Below, piece by piece: positions 55,504 to 63,719 of a DNA stretch of 64,000 nt. The DNA comes from Bacteroidota bacterium. GTDB lineage: Bacteria > Bacteroidota > Bacteroidia > Flavobacteriales > Flavobacteriaceae. The position numbers and the translations under genes were made by a program. Under the pieces are notes generated by a model. It was not told where the DNA came from. It ran no database searches and saw nothing but the letters and a program-made list of their open reading frames with translations. Each line of letters opens with the position of its first letter. Position 1 is the first letter of the stretch. The stretch is from NCBI GenBank assembly GCA_022562895.1, contig JADFOK010000006.1, positions 33,071-97,070 of the forward strand. Direction: 5' to 3'.

Positions 55504-56865
55504 TTAAAACTTTAAAAATTGCTTTATCATTTTGAGTTTTCCTTTGGTATGTGGATAATACTTAAAAGGTAATTCTAACCAAGTGGGTTTTTCTAATATA
55601 CTCTTATAATGTGTGAATTCTTTAAATCCTGCTTCTCCATGATAATTGCCCATTCCGCTTTGTCCAACCCCACCAAATGGAAGCTTACTATTAGTATATT
55701 GCATCACCGCTTCGTTAATAGCACCATTTCCAAAGGAAACCTCTTTTAAAATTTTCTTCTTTTGTTTATTATTATTTGTAAATACATAACAGGATAAAGG
55801 TTTGGGTAATCTGTTTACTTCTCTTATTGCTTCGTCCAAGGAATCATAAGATATAACGGGTAATATAGGTCCGAATATTTCTTCTTTCATTACAGCATCA
55901 TCAAATGTAATATCTTGTAATACAGTTGGTTGCATATATTTAATTGAAGTATTTATTTCACCACCTAAGTAAACTTTTTGGGGATCGAGTATTTGTTTTA
56001 GGCGTTCTAAATTTCGTTCATTTATAATCTGAGTGTAGTTTTCGTTTTCAAATGAAAACCGTTCTTTTTCAATTTCAGATTTTACTTGTTCTAAAAATTC
56101 ATTTTTAATGGAACTATGTACCATAATATAATCTGGTGCAATACAAGTCTGGCCAGCATTAAGAAATTTTGCCCAAACTAAACGTTTTACCGTCATCTTT
56201 AAATTACAATACTCGGTTACAAATGCAGGACTTTTTCCACCTAATTCCAGGGTAACTGGAGTTAAATTTTTGGCAGCTGCCTGGTAAACGATTCTACCCA
56301 CCTGAGTACTACCGGTAAAGAATATTTTATCAAACTTTTGATTTAGTAATTCGGTGGTTTCCGGCACACCTCCCTCTATAACTTTAAAAAATGAAGGGTC
56401 AAAATTTTCGTCGATCAGTTTTGCCATTACTGCACTTGAGGAAGAAGAAATTTCGCTAGGTTTTAAAATAACAGTATTCCCTGCTGAAATAGCAGCTACA
56501 GCAGGTGCTAATGATAATCCATAGGGATAATTCCAGGCTCCAATTACCAAACAAACCCCTAAAGGTTCCGGTATTATGAAACTCTTCGAAGGAAAATTTA
56601 GCATATTGGTCTTTACCTTTTGTACTCGTGCCCATGTTTTTAGATTTTTCCTAGCATCTTTAATATCATGATATATTAAGGCCAATTCACTAATAAAGGT
56701 CTCAAACTCCGATTTCTTAAAATCTTGATATATACCTTCATAAATTAGATTTTCATTTGCTTTAAGAATATTTTCTAATTTCTTTAACTGCTCTATTCTA
56801 AATTTTAAATCTTTAGTTGCATGAGTATTAAAAAACTTGCGCTGTTTCGATACGTGTTGATACAT
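55504..56865 (-). CDS. Aldehyde dehydrogenase (ALDH3-like)
   Basis: The 453-residue product is an NAD(P)-dependent aldehyde dehydrogenase of the short ALDH3 type. The cofactor region is ILKPSE, FTGSTQVGR; the catalytic general base Glu207 is in LELGGKSP and the nucleophile Cys241 in NAGQTCIAPDY. It lacks the extra N-terminal segment of long ALDHs. Family members oxidise fatty or aromatic aldehydes. A C-terminal Lys-rich tail (HTKGKLKMIKQFLKF) could touch membrane, as in fatty aldehyde dehydrogenases. The gene stands alone on the minus strand. Confidence 0.92.
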   Translation of the reverse strand: MYQHVSKQRKFFNTHATKDLKFRIEQLKKLENILKANENLIYEGIYQDFKKSEFETFISELALIYHDIKDARKNLKTWARVQKVKTNMLNFPSKSFIIPEPLGVCLVIGAWNYPYGLSLAPAVAAISAGNTVILKPSEISSSSSAVMAKLIDENFDPSFFKVIEGGVPETTELLNQKFDKIFFTGSTQVGRIVYQAAAKNLTPVTLELGGKSPAFVTEYCNLKMTVKRLVWAKFLNAGQTCIAPDYIMVHSSIKNEFLEQVKSEIEKERFSFENENYTQIINERNLERLKQILDPQKVYLGGEINTSIKYMQPTVLQDITFDDAVMKEEIFGPILPVISYDSLDEAIREVNRLPKPLSCYVFTNNNKQKKKILKEVSFGNGAINEAVMQYTNSKLPFGGVGQSGMGNYHGEAGFKEFTHYKSILEKPTWLELPFKYYPHTKGKLKMIKQFLKF

Positions 56866-56953
56866 CAGATCAAAAAATTAATTAATTATTAAATCTAAAG
56901 ATACTCTAATTTCTGTTTGTCAATTGATAAGTATGAAAGGGAATTAGAAAATT

Positions 56954-57721
56954 TTATCCCCTATTTCGATTAAGAATTCGATATTTTTCGTAACACTCAC
57001 TAATAGCATCAAGGATTTGAAGATCGTTAGCAGAACGTATAAAATCTGAAGAATAATTGCAGTTGTTAAGAATTTTGTCTATGTCTATTCTTTCCAATTG
57101 CAAAACGGCCATAAGGGTCTCTCTATCAAATTTACTTTGTAACAGATTCCGTATCTCGTCATCCTCTTTCATTTTACGAAGCTTTTTCATTTGTTTGGGT
57201 CTTTTACCAAACACATTGTAAAGAAAATCTGCAGGATTAAAAATAGCACTTAAAACCTTACTAACCGCACCGGGTTGTGTGCTACCACCCTCGTATCCGG
57301 TTCCTATACCAGCAATTCTATAGCGATAGTTATCATAAATAGGAATAATTCGGGCATCAATTTCTACATAACCGGTTAGCTGTATAGGACGAATCACAAC
57401 TTCCTCAAGCGCGATACTCAATACGGTCATTTTAATTTTAATTTCGCCAAACTTAAGCCAGTCATTTGTTACACGAACACGTATAGATTTAAAACCTAAA
57501 TACGAAAAATATAGAGTATCATTAACATTTGCTCTTAATACAAAATCTCCTTCAGTTGAAGTCACTATACCCACTACCTGATTAAGGTTTATTACATGAA
57601 CATTTTGTAGGGGTTTGTCGTTGGAAGCGTCAAGTACTTTTCCTTTAATGGTAGTAACCTCTTGCGTCCATACGGTACTTGTACATAAACCTAAAAAAAG
57701 AAGGAATAATAATTTTTTCAT
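56954..57721 (-). CDS. Exported carboxypeptidase-like regulatory domain protein
   Basis: The 255-residue product has a signal peptide (cleavage near STVWTQ) and then a CarboxypepD_reg-like beta-sandwich (about 22-110) with the usual VLDASNDKPLQNVHVINL and LYFSYLGFKSIRV. The second half is helical and charged (RPKQMKKLRKMKEDDEIR) without recognised domain. In Bacteroidota such domains sit in TonB receptors and in short envelope proteins like this one. It lies 73 bases downstream of the helicase gene on the same strand. The function is unknown. Confidence 0.85.
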   Translation of the reverse strand: MKKLLFLLFLGLCTSTVWTQEVTTIKGKVLDASNDKPLQNVHVINLNQVVGIVTSTEGDFVLRANVNDTLYFSYLGFKSIRVRVTNDWLKFGEIKIKMTVLSIALEEVVIRPIQLTGYVEIDARIIPIYDNYRYRIAGIGTGYEGGSTQPGAVSKVLSAIFNPADFLYNVFGKRPKQMKKLRKMKEDDEIRNLLQSKFDRETLMAVLQLERIDIDKILNNCNYSSDFIRSANDLQILDAISECYEKYRILNRNRG

Positions 57722-57794
57722 AGTCAGTAGTAAATGTAATATATTAGACTTCGTTTTCTTGCCAAAGTTTCCATAAAATCAAAATTATAATTGT

Positions 57795-59549
57795 TTAGCT
57801 TCTCCTTCTTCTTCCTCCGGTACCTGTATTACTAGGTCGATCACTTCTTCTACGACTTCTTCCTTTAAATTTTGGTTTATTGCCCTCATATCCTCCACCA
57901 CTTCGTTTTTTAAATCCCCCTCTTCTTTTATCTCTTCCCTTTCCACCACCTCTTCGTCTACCAGTGTCTTTAGAAATTTCGACAGAAATTCTTCTTCCTT
58001 CAAATTGAAAATCATTGAAAATACCCAATACCAACTCCTGATGTGCGATATCGGTATTAAAAAATGAAAAACTATCCTTAACATCTACTCTGTACACATC
58101 ATCTTTACCCAATTGAAGCATATCTCTAAGAAAATCTTTTAAACTCATCCAGTCAAAATCATCTTTTCCTCCAATGTTAATAAAGTAACGTACAGTATCT
58201 TTTGATCCCTCAGAATAATCGGAACCCGAAACATTTAAATCTTTAGCATTTTTATAGTAATTATAAAAACGTGTAAACTCTACCGAAAATACTTTTTTAA
58301 CAAGTTCGTCTTTCGAAAATTCTGAAAGAACATCATTTATATTAGGTAAATATGAATCAATATCATGGTTGATCTCGGTATTCTTAATCTTGTTTGCCAA
58401 ATGAAATAACTGAACTTCACATATTTCCATCCCCGAAGGAATTTCTTTTGCAATAAATTTCTTTTGAATCATTTTTTCAATAGTGTGGATCTTACGATAT
58501 TCACTCTTAGAAATAATGACCATCGAAATACCTGTTTTTCCTGCACGTCCGGTTCTACCACTACGGTGAGTATAAGTTTCTATTTCGTCCGGTAATTGAT
58601 AATTTATAACGTGAGTTATGTCTTCTACATCAATACCCCGAGCGGCGACATCGGTGGCAACCAACATTTTTATTTGGCGGGATCTGAAAGATTTCATTAC
58701 AATATCCCGTTGATTTTGACTTAAATCTCCATGCAATGCCCCAGCACTGTAGCCATCTTCAATAAGTAGTTCAGCTATTTTTTGAGTATCCCGCTTAGTA
58801 CGGCAAAAAATTAATGAAAAAATAGAGGGATTTGCGTCTGCTAAACGTTTTAAGGCTTGATAACGATCTCTTGCGTTTACCAAGTAATATTCGTGAGAAA
58901 CATTTTTAGCTCCCGTATTTTTACTACCTATTGTTATTTCAACCGGAGTATGCATGAATTTACGAGCTATGCTCGATACTTCTTTAGGCATTGTTGCACT
59001 AAATAACCAAGTACTTTTTTCTTTAGGCGAATGTGATAGGATCTCTGTGATATCTTCATAAAAACCCATGTTTAACATTTCGTCGGCTTCGTCTAGCACG
59101 CAATATTCGATTTTTGAAATATCGATCATACGCCTGCTAATCATATCCTTAATTCTTCCAGGAGTAGCAACAATAATTTGAGCTCCTTTTTTAACTTTTC
59201 GTGCCTGATCCGAAATACTTGCACCACCATAAATGGCAACAACATTAAGCCCTTTATAATGTTTTCCGTAATTTATTAGATCGTTAGTGATTTGTATACA
59301 AAGCTCGCGTGTAGGGGAAATAATAAGCCCTTGTGTAGTCCTACTTTCAATATTGATTTTCTGAAGCATAGGAAATCCAAAGGCAGCAGTTTTTCCGGTT
59401 CCGGTTTGTGCAAGTGAAACCAGATCGGTTTTTTTTTCGAGAAGTAGCGGTATGGTTTTTTCCTGAACTTCAGTTGGGGTATCAAAGCCCAAATCTTCAA
59501 TAGCCTTTAAAAGATTTTCCTCAAGGCCCAATGCTTTAAATTTATTCAT
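57795..59549 (-). CDS. deaD: DEAD-box RNA helicase (DeaD/CsdA type)
   Basis: The 584-residue product remodels RNA in ribosome assembly or cold adaptation. The Q motif FKALGLEENLLKAIEDLGF, Walker A AQTGTGKT, DEAD box LDEADEMLNMGF, SAT, ARGIDVEDITHVINYQLP and HRSGRTGRAG are all present. A DbpA-type RNA-binding domain (about 455-530) follows, then an Arg/Gly-rich tail ending in GRRRRS. The leader of about 100 bases contains a hairpin, and the box at 59658-59665 is the likely promoter. Confidence 0.95.
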   Translation of the reverse strand: MNKFKALGLEENLLKAIEDLGFDTPTEVQEKTIPLLLEKKTDLVSLAQTGTGKTAAFGFPMLQKINIESRTTQGLIISPTRELCIQITNDLINYGKHYKGLNVVAIYGGASISDQARKVKKGAQIIVATPGRIKDMISRRMIDISKIEYCVLDEADEMLNMGFYEDITEILSHSPKEKSTWLFSATMPKEVSSIARKFMHTPVEITIGSKNTGAKNVSHEYYLVNARDRYQALKRLADANPSIFSLIFCRTKRDTQKIAELLIEDGYSAGALHGDLSQNQRDIVMKSFRSRQIKMLVATDVAARGIDVEDITHVINYQLPDEIETYTHRSGRTGRAGKTGISMVIISKSEYRKIHTIEKMIQKKFIAKEIPSGMEICEVQLFHLANKIKNTEINHDIDSYLPNINDVLSEFSKDELVKKVFSVEFTRFYNYYKNAKDLNVSGSDYSEGSKDTVRYFINIGGKDDFDWMSLKDFLRDMLQLGKDDVYRVDVKDSFSFFNTDIAHQELVLGIFNDFQFEGRRISVEISKDTGRRRGGGKGRDKRRGGFKKRSGGGYEGNKPKFKGRSRRRSDRPSNTGTGGRRRRS

Positions 59550-59629
59550 GTAGTATGTGTTACTGTTTTATTTGTGTGTTACTAGGAAGTATGTTCGACA
59601 AATAAAACCTATACTACTTCTTTCAACAC

Positions 59630-59650
59630 AACCTCACCCTGAGGTTTTTT
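59630..59650 (+). terminator. Short hairpin with T-run in the DEAD-helicase leader
   Basis: AACCTCA and TGAGGTT pair perfectly around CCC, with four further Ts on the plus strand. As a plus-strand element it looks like a small terminator, but no plus-strand gene precedes it. On the minus strand it would be a hairpin at the 5' end of the helicase mRNA. The rest of the 282-base gap holds nothing I can support. Confidence 0.45.
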
Positions 59651-59657
59651 CAAGCGG

Positions 59658-59665
59658 CAAATGTA
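59658..59665 (-). promoter_or_regulatory. Possible -7 box of the DEAD-helicase gene
   Basis: The minus strand reads TACATTTG, fitting TAnnTTTG, 108 bases before the start codon. No TTG is seen at the usual spacing. Confidence 0.4.
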
Positions 59666-59831
59666 ATCTTTTTTTATTTATGGTTATAATATAAAAATTC
59701 AATGTTTATTGGAAGGTATATTATAGTCAGTCTGGCACAGAAACTTATGGAAACGTTATTGAATAATTTTCGAATTGATCGAACTGAACATTATTTTTAT
59801 TGTTGTAAAATAATTATGCTAAACCGGTTAT

Positions 59832-60404
59832 TTATTCTGAAAGAAAATCAATCAAAAGTCTAATTGCTTTTCCCCTATGTCCAATCTCAATTTTTTGCTG
59901 AATAGACATTTGGGCGAAAGTTCTATTAAATCCTTTTGGTTTAAAAATAGGATCGTAACCAAAACCCGATTTTCCTCTTGGGGAATTGGTGATACTACCA
60001 TTACAAATTCCTAGAAAAAGTTTATCAGTATCATTTATTTTTAAAGCAATAGCTGTAATAAATCGGGCATCGCGATTGGTAATACCTTTTAACTCACTTA
60101 ATAACTTAGAAATATTTGCCTGGGCATCTTTTGTAGGGCCAGCATAGCGAGCACTATATACTCCAGGTGAATTGTTAAGGGCTAAAACTTCTAAGCCTGT
60201 ATCGTCTGCAAAGCAATCGTAACCATATTTTTCTTTTATATACCTGGTCTTTAAAATGGCGTTTCCTTCAAGAGTATCTGAGGTTTCCGGGATATCCTCA
60301 TTACAACCAATATCGATTAAACTCAACAGTTCTATATGAGCAGGTACTAGTAATCTTACTTCTACTAGTTTGTTTTGATTGTGAGTTGCGAAAACTAACT
60401 TCAC
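59832..60404 (-). CDS. rdgB: RdgB/HAM1 XTP/dITP pyrophosphatase
   Basis: This enzyme hydrolyses dITP, XTP and related faulty purine nucleotides to monophosphates. The 190-residue product has the opening [13 protein letters not shown], the core [23 protein letters not shown] and the late [22 protein letters not shown]. Translation starts at GTG 60402-60404, since no ATG is in frame close to the family start. It is on the minus strand after the SRPBCC remnant. Confidence 0.94.
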   Translation of the reverse strand: MKLVFATHNQNKLVEVRLLVPAHIELLSLIDIGCNEDIPETSDTLEGNAILKTRYIKEKYGYDCFADDTGLEVLALNNSPGVYSARYAGPTKDAQANISKLLSELKGITNRDARFITAIALKINDTDKLFLGICNGSITNSPRGKSGFGYDPIFKPKGFNRTFAQMSIQQKIEIGHRGKAIRLLIDFLSE

Positions 60405-60414
60405 TATTGAGTTC

Positions 60415-60685
60415 AGATTTTAACTAAAAGATTAACTTTTAGAATATAATGCAATCCTATTGCTTCAGGATCTCTTAGAACGCCTAGATTTTGCATCATA
60501 TTTGGGTCTTTCTTTTTCCAGGGAGACCAATTATCTTGATTTTTTAGAAATTTTAAATATTAGTAAACTTCTTCTGTGGGACAGCTAATTTCTATGTTGT
60601 TATTTACTTCGTATTTTTTGGGAGCTACAAGTGCAAGAACAATAAAAAGTACTATTAAACCTACAAGAATGTATAGAAAAATCAT
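60415..60685 (-). pseudogene. SRPBCC-family gene remnant with in-frame stop and truncation
   Basis: From ATG 60683-60685 the frame encodes one membrane helix (MIFLYILVGLIVLFIVLALV), then APKKYEVNNNIEISCPTEEVY and a TAA at 60560-60562. In the same frame after the stop comes YLKFLKNQDNWSPWKKKDPNM, which continues the SRPBCC pattern exactly. After that the frame departs from the family and ends before rdgB. Full-length relatives have about 170 residues, so more than half is missing. It is a decayed gene or contains errors. It fills the 323-base gap. Confidence 0.65.
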
Positions 60686-60727
60686 AATGCAAGGATTTAA
60701 TATTTAAGTCTTAATTTATCTTTAAAA

Positions 60728-61405
60728 TTACAACTTTTCATTATACCTCTCCATAATCTCATCAATACTTTTAATAGTATTTTTTGTCCATTGAAGTAAA
60801 ATTTCATACTGTTCTTTTTCAGAAAGTCGCCAATTTACATTCGATTGTTTAAGATTTGTAACCACAGTTTGTAGTATAATAGCTACCGAAACCGAAATGT
60901 TTAAACTTTCTGTAAATCCATGCATTGGTATTTTTAAAAGTCCGTCTGCTGCGTTTAACACAGTATCGCTTAATCCGTCGCTTTCCTTTCCGAAGAAAAA
61001 CGCAGACTTTTTAGATACATCAAAATCATGTAGCAGTTGAGAATCTCCATGAGGAGTAGTTGCGATAATTTGATATCCATTGTTTCGGAGTGTATCCATA
61101 CAATCTGTAATGGTATCATACCGAAAAAGATCTACCCATTTTTGTGCTCCCATGGCAATTTCTTTTTCAATACGTTTTCCTAGTTGTTCTTCTACAACGT
61201 GTAAATCTTGTATTCCAAAAACATCACAGGTACGTATCACAGCGCTTGTATTATGAAGATGATAAACATCTTCTGTAGCCACAGTAAAGTGACGGGTACG
61301 CAGAGTTATGACTTTATTAAATAAATCTCGCCTGTGATCTGTTAGGTAGGACTGTAAATATTCAAATAATTGTTTTTCCAATTGAAATAAGGTATTTTTA
61401 TCCAC
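60728..61405 (-). CDS. trmH: TrmH-like SPOUT RNA 2'-O-methyltransferase
   Basis: The 225-residue product has the N-terminal helix region (LQSYLTDHRRDLFNKVITLRTRHFTVATEDVYHLHNTSAVIRTC from about 15) and the SPOUT knot with FFFGKESDGLSDTVLNAADGLLKIPMHGFTESLNISVSVAIIL around residues 136-178, the SpoU motifs. It fits TrmH, which methylates G18 of tRNAs, but rRNA methylases of the same family are possible. It diverges from the sirtuin gene; 51 bases separate the starts. Confidence 0.88.
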   Translation of the reverse strand: MDKNTLFQLEKQLFEYLQSYLTDHRRDLFNKVITLRTRHFTVATEDVYHLHNTSAVIRTCDVFGIQDLHVVEEQLGKRIEKEIAMGAQKWVDLFRYDTITDCMDTLRNNGYQIIATTPHGDSQLLHDFDVSKKSAFFFGKESDGLSDTVLNAADGLLKIPMHGFTESLNISVSVAIILQTVVTNLKQSNVNWRLSEKEQYEILLQWTKNTIKSIDEIMERYNEKL

Positions 61406-61456
61406 CTCGCAAATGCTTTGGGGGATTTTAAATACGAAGATATAAAAATTGATCTT

Positions 61457-62149
61457 ATGAAAATTACTGTCTTAACAGGAGCCGGAATTAGTGCAGAAAG
61501 TGGATTAAAAACCTTTCGCGATAGCAATGGTCTATGGGAAGGACATGATGTTATGGAAGTGGCGTCACCACAAGGTTGGGAGGATAATCCTGAACTTGTA
61601 TTAGATTTTTATAACCAGCGAAGAAAACAATTAATGAATGTAGAACCTAATGTCGCTCATTTTAAATTAGCAGAATTGGAAGAAAAACATTCTGTTACTA
61701 TTATTACCCAAAATGTTGATGATCTTCATGAACGCGCTGGGAGTACCCGGGTAGTACATTTGCATGGGGAGTTATTAAAAGTACGTAGTACAAGTAACGA
61801 AAACTATATTATCAATTGGAGAAAAGACCTTTATCTTGGTGATATGTGTAATGCTAATTATCAACTTCGCCCCCACATTGTTTGGTTTGGAGAAGATGTA
61901 CCTTTAATGGATAAAGCGATAAGAATTGTAAGAAAAACTGAAATCCTTATTATAGTTGGAACATCTATGCAGGTATATCCAGCAGCTGGATTGCTACAAT
62001 ATTCTCCCAATAATTCTAAAATATTTTTTGTAGATCCCAAGCCATCTATTTCTTCTTCTAAAAAAATCACGGTATTTGCAGAAAACGCGACTAGTGGAGT
62101 ACAGAAAGTAGTTTCAGAAATAAACAAATATTCTTCTAATGAATTCTGA
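61457..62149 (+). CDS. cobB: CobB-like sirtuin (NAD-dependent protein deacylase), zinc ligands missing
   Basis: The 230-residue product removes acyl groups from lysines using NAD. It has GAGISAESGLKTFRD (NAD-binding), TQNVDDLHERAG, and catalytic His103 in VVHLHGE. Tyr52 and Arg55 in FYNQRR match the class III pair that favours succinyl or malonyl groups. The four zinc-binding Cys of CobB are not kept: the first pair is replaced by RSTSNE and the second site reads DMCNANY. I chose ATG 61457; the longer frame adds 13 unmatched residues. It overlaps the next gene by 11 bases. Confidence 0.92.
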   Translation: MKITVLTGAGISAESGLKTFRDSNGLWEGHDVMEVASPQGWEDNPELVLDFYNQRRKQLMNVEPNVAHFKLAELEEKHSVTIITQNVDDLHERAGSTRVVHLHGELLKVRSTSNENYIINWRKDLYLGDMCNANYQLRPHIVWFGEDVPLMDKAIRIVRKTEILIIVGTSMQVYPAAGLLQYSPNNSKIFFVDPKPSISSSKKITVFAENATSGVQKVVSEINKYSSNEF

Positions 62150-62720
62150 AACATTGGTAACTAAATTAAACTACACAAAGGCCTTCCGTAAAACAAGGTT
62201 GGAAGTTGCTCAATGGGTGCTTAACTACCCCGAAACATTCCCGGATTTATTACAGCACTGCTTTAAAACAGAAGAAGACATCTCGTATAAAGCTGCTCGG
62301 ATCTTGGAATTTGTATGTGCTGAAAGATTAGATTTACTTTTACCACATCTCAAAATGTTTCTTGAGAATATCTCTAAGGCACATAAAGATCAAGCTGTAA
62401 GACCCTTTTCTAAGATTTGTTTGATGCTTGCTGAAAATTACTATAAAAAGAAAAATGTCGAGGTTATTAAGGTTTTAAACAAAAAGTTCAAAAATACCAT
62501 CACTGAATGTTGTTTTGATTGGTTAATTACCAATCAAAAAGTAGCTTGTTATGCGTTTTCTATGCGGACTCTTTTTTTCTTAGGTACGGAAACAGAATGG
62601 ATTCATCCCGAATTAAAAATCATTATCGAGCAAAATATTGCTCACCTAAGCGAAGCTTATAAAGCACAGGGAAGACAAATATTAATTAAGATTCAGAAAT
62701 TTAGTTCAAAACAAATATAA
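62139..62720 (+). CDS. Helical-repeat protein of unknown function, 193 residues
   Basis: The 193-residue product is all-helical, in a pattern like HEAT repeats (TRLEVAQWVLNYPETFPDLLQHCF, ARILEFVCAERLDLLLPHLKMFLENI, RPFSKICLMLAENYY). It has no signal or membrane segment. The gene overlaps the sirtuin end by 11 bases and is followed by purB 69 bases on, an arrangement I recall from other Flavobacteria. It is probably a cytoplasmic adaptor, function unknown. Confidence 0.82.
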   Translation: MNSETLVTKLNYTKAFRKTRLEVAQWVLNYPETFPDLLQHCFKTEEDISYKAARILEFVCAERLDLLLPHLKMFLENISKAHKDQAVRPFSKICLMLAENYYKKKNVEVIKVLNKKFKNTITECCFDWLITNQKVACYAFSMRTLFFLGTETEWIHPELKIIIEQNIAHLSEAYKAQGRQILIKIQKFSSKQI

Positions 62721-62763
62721 CTTAATATTATCTGTTATCTAACGCTAACTTTTCGGTTTTTAC

Positions 62764-62771
62764 TATCTTTG
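62764..62771 (+). promoter_or_regulatory. Possible -7 box of purB
   Basis: TATCTTTG fits TAnnTTTG and lies 18 bases before the purB start. No TTG is found about 20 bases upstream. Confidence 0.5.
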
Positions 62772-62789
62772 CATTTTTAAAAATCACCT

Positions 62790-63719
62790 ATGTCAATGCA
62801 TTCTTTACGAGCAATTTCACCTATTGACGGTAGATATGCTTCAAAAACTAATTCTCTTATATCTTTTTTTTCGGAGGAAGCACTTATTCGTTACCGAGTA
62901 CAGATAGAAATTGAATATTTTATAGCTCTGGTTGAACTTGACTTAAAACAATTAAAAGATTTTGATAGGTCTCTTTTTTCTGAATTACAGAAAATATACA
63001 CTCAATTTTCAATTCAAGATGCAATTAAAATTAAAGAAATAGAGAAAATAACCAATCACGATGTAAAGGCGGTTGAATATTTTATTAAAGAAAAATTTGA
63101 TGCTTTTGGACTCCAACAATATAAAGAGTTCATCCACTTCGGACTCACCTCACAAGACATTAATAATACGGCATTTCCCTTATTATTAAAAGGTGCTATA
63201 AATGAGGTGTATAAACCCGAATTATTAAAAGTAAAAGATAAATTAAAGGAACTTTCTATCCTCTGGGTAGATATCCCAATGCTAGCCCGTACACACGGGC
63301 AACCAGCTTCTCCCACTCGACTTGGCAAAGAATTAGAGGTCTTTGTGGTTCGCATCGAAGAGCAGCTCGATTTGCTAAATGATATTAAAAGTGCCGCTAA
63401 ATTTGGGGGTGCAACCGGAAACTTTAATGCACATAAAGTCGCTTATCCAACTATTGATTGGAGGTCATTTGCTCAATCTTTTGTACAAGAAAAACTTGGA
63501 TTGCATTACTCCTTCCCTACTACCCAAATTGAGCATTACGATCATATGTCGGCTTTATTCGATTGTTTAAAACGTATCAACAACATCCTAATTGATTTGG
63601 ACCGTGATATTTGGATTTATATTTTAATGGAATATTTTAAACAAAAAATTAATAAGGGTGAAATAGGTTCCAGTGCCATGCCCCATAAAGTAAATCCAAT
63701 TGATTTTGAAAATGCCGAA
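62790..63719 (+). CDS. purB: Adenylosuccinate lyase, N-terminal 310 residues; family match ends abruptly
   Basis: PurB cleaves SAICAR and adenylosuccinate in purine synthesis. From ATG 62790 the frame matches the family: LRAISPIDGRYASKT, ITNHDVKAVEYF, FIHFGLTSQDINN, ARTHGQPASPTRLGKE, TTQIEHYDHMSALFDC and the catalytic loop GSSAMPHKVNPIDFENAE. E310 is the last matching residue. The usual next part (about 140 residues) is absent; from 63720 the frame stays open to the window edge but encodes unrelated sequence. The gene is therefore either disrupted, chimeric or joined wrongly. The N-terminal identification is firm. Confidence 0.88.

Noticed and set aside
59702..59863. Plus-strand open frame of about 53 codons beginning MFIGRYIIVSL
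   Set aside because: It overlaps the rdgB 3' end on the other strand, has no promoter or family resemblance and an odd composition. Treated as chance.
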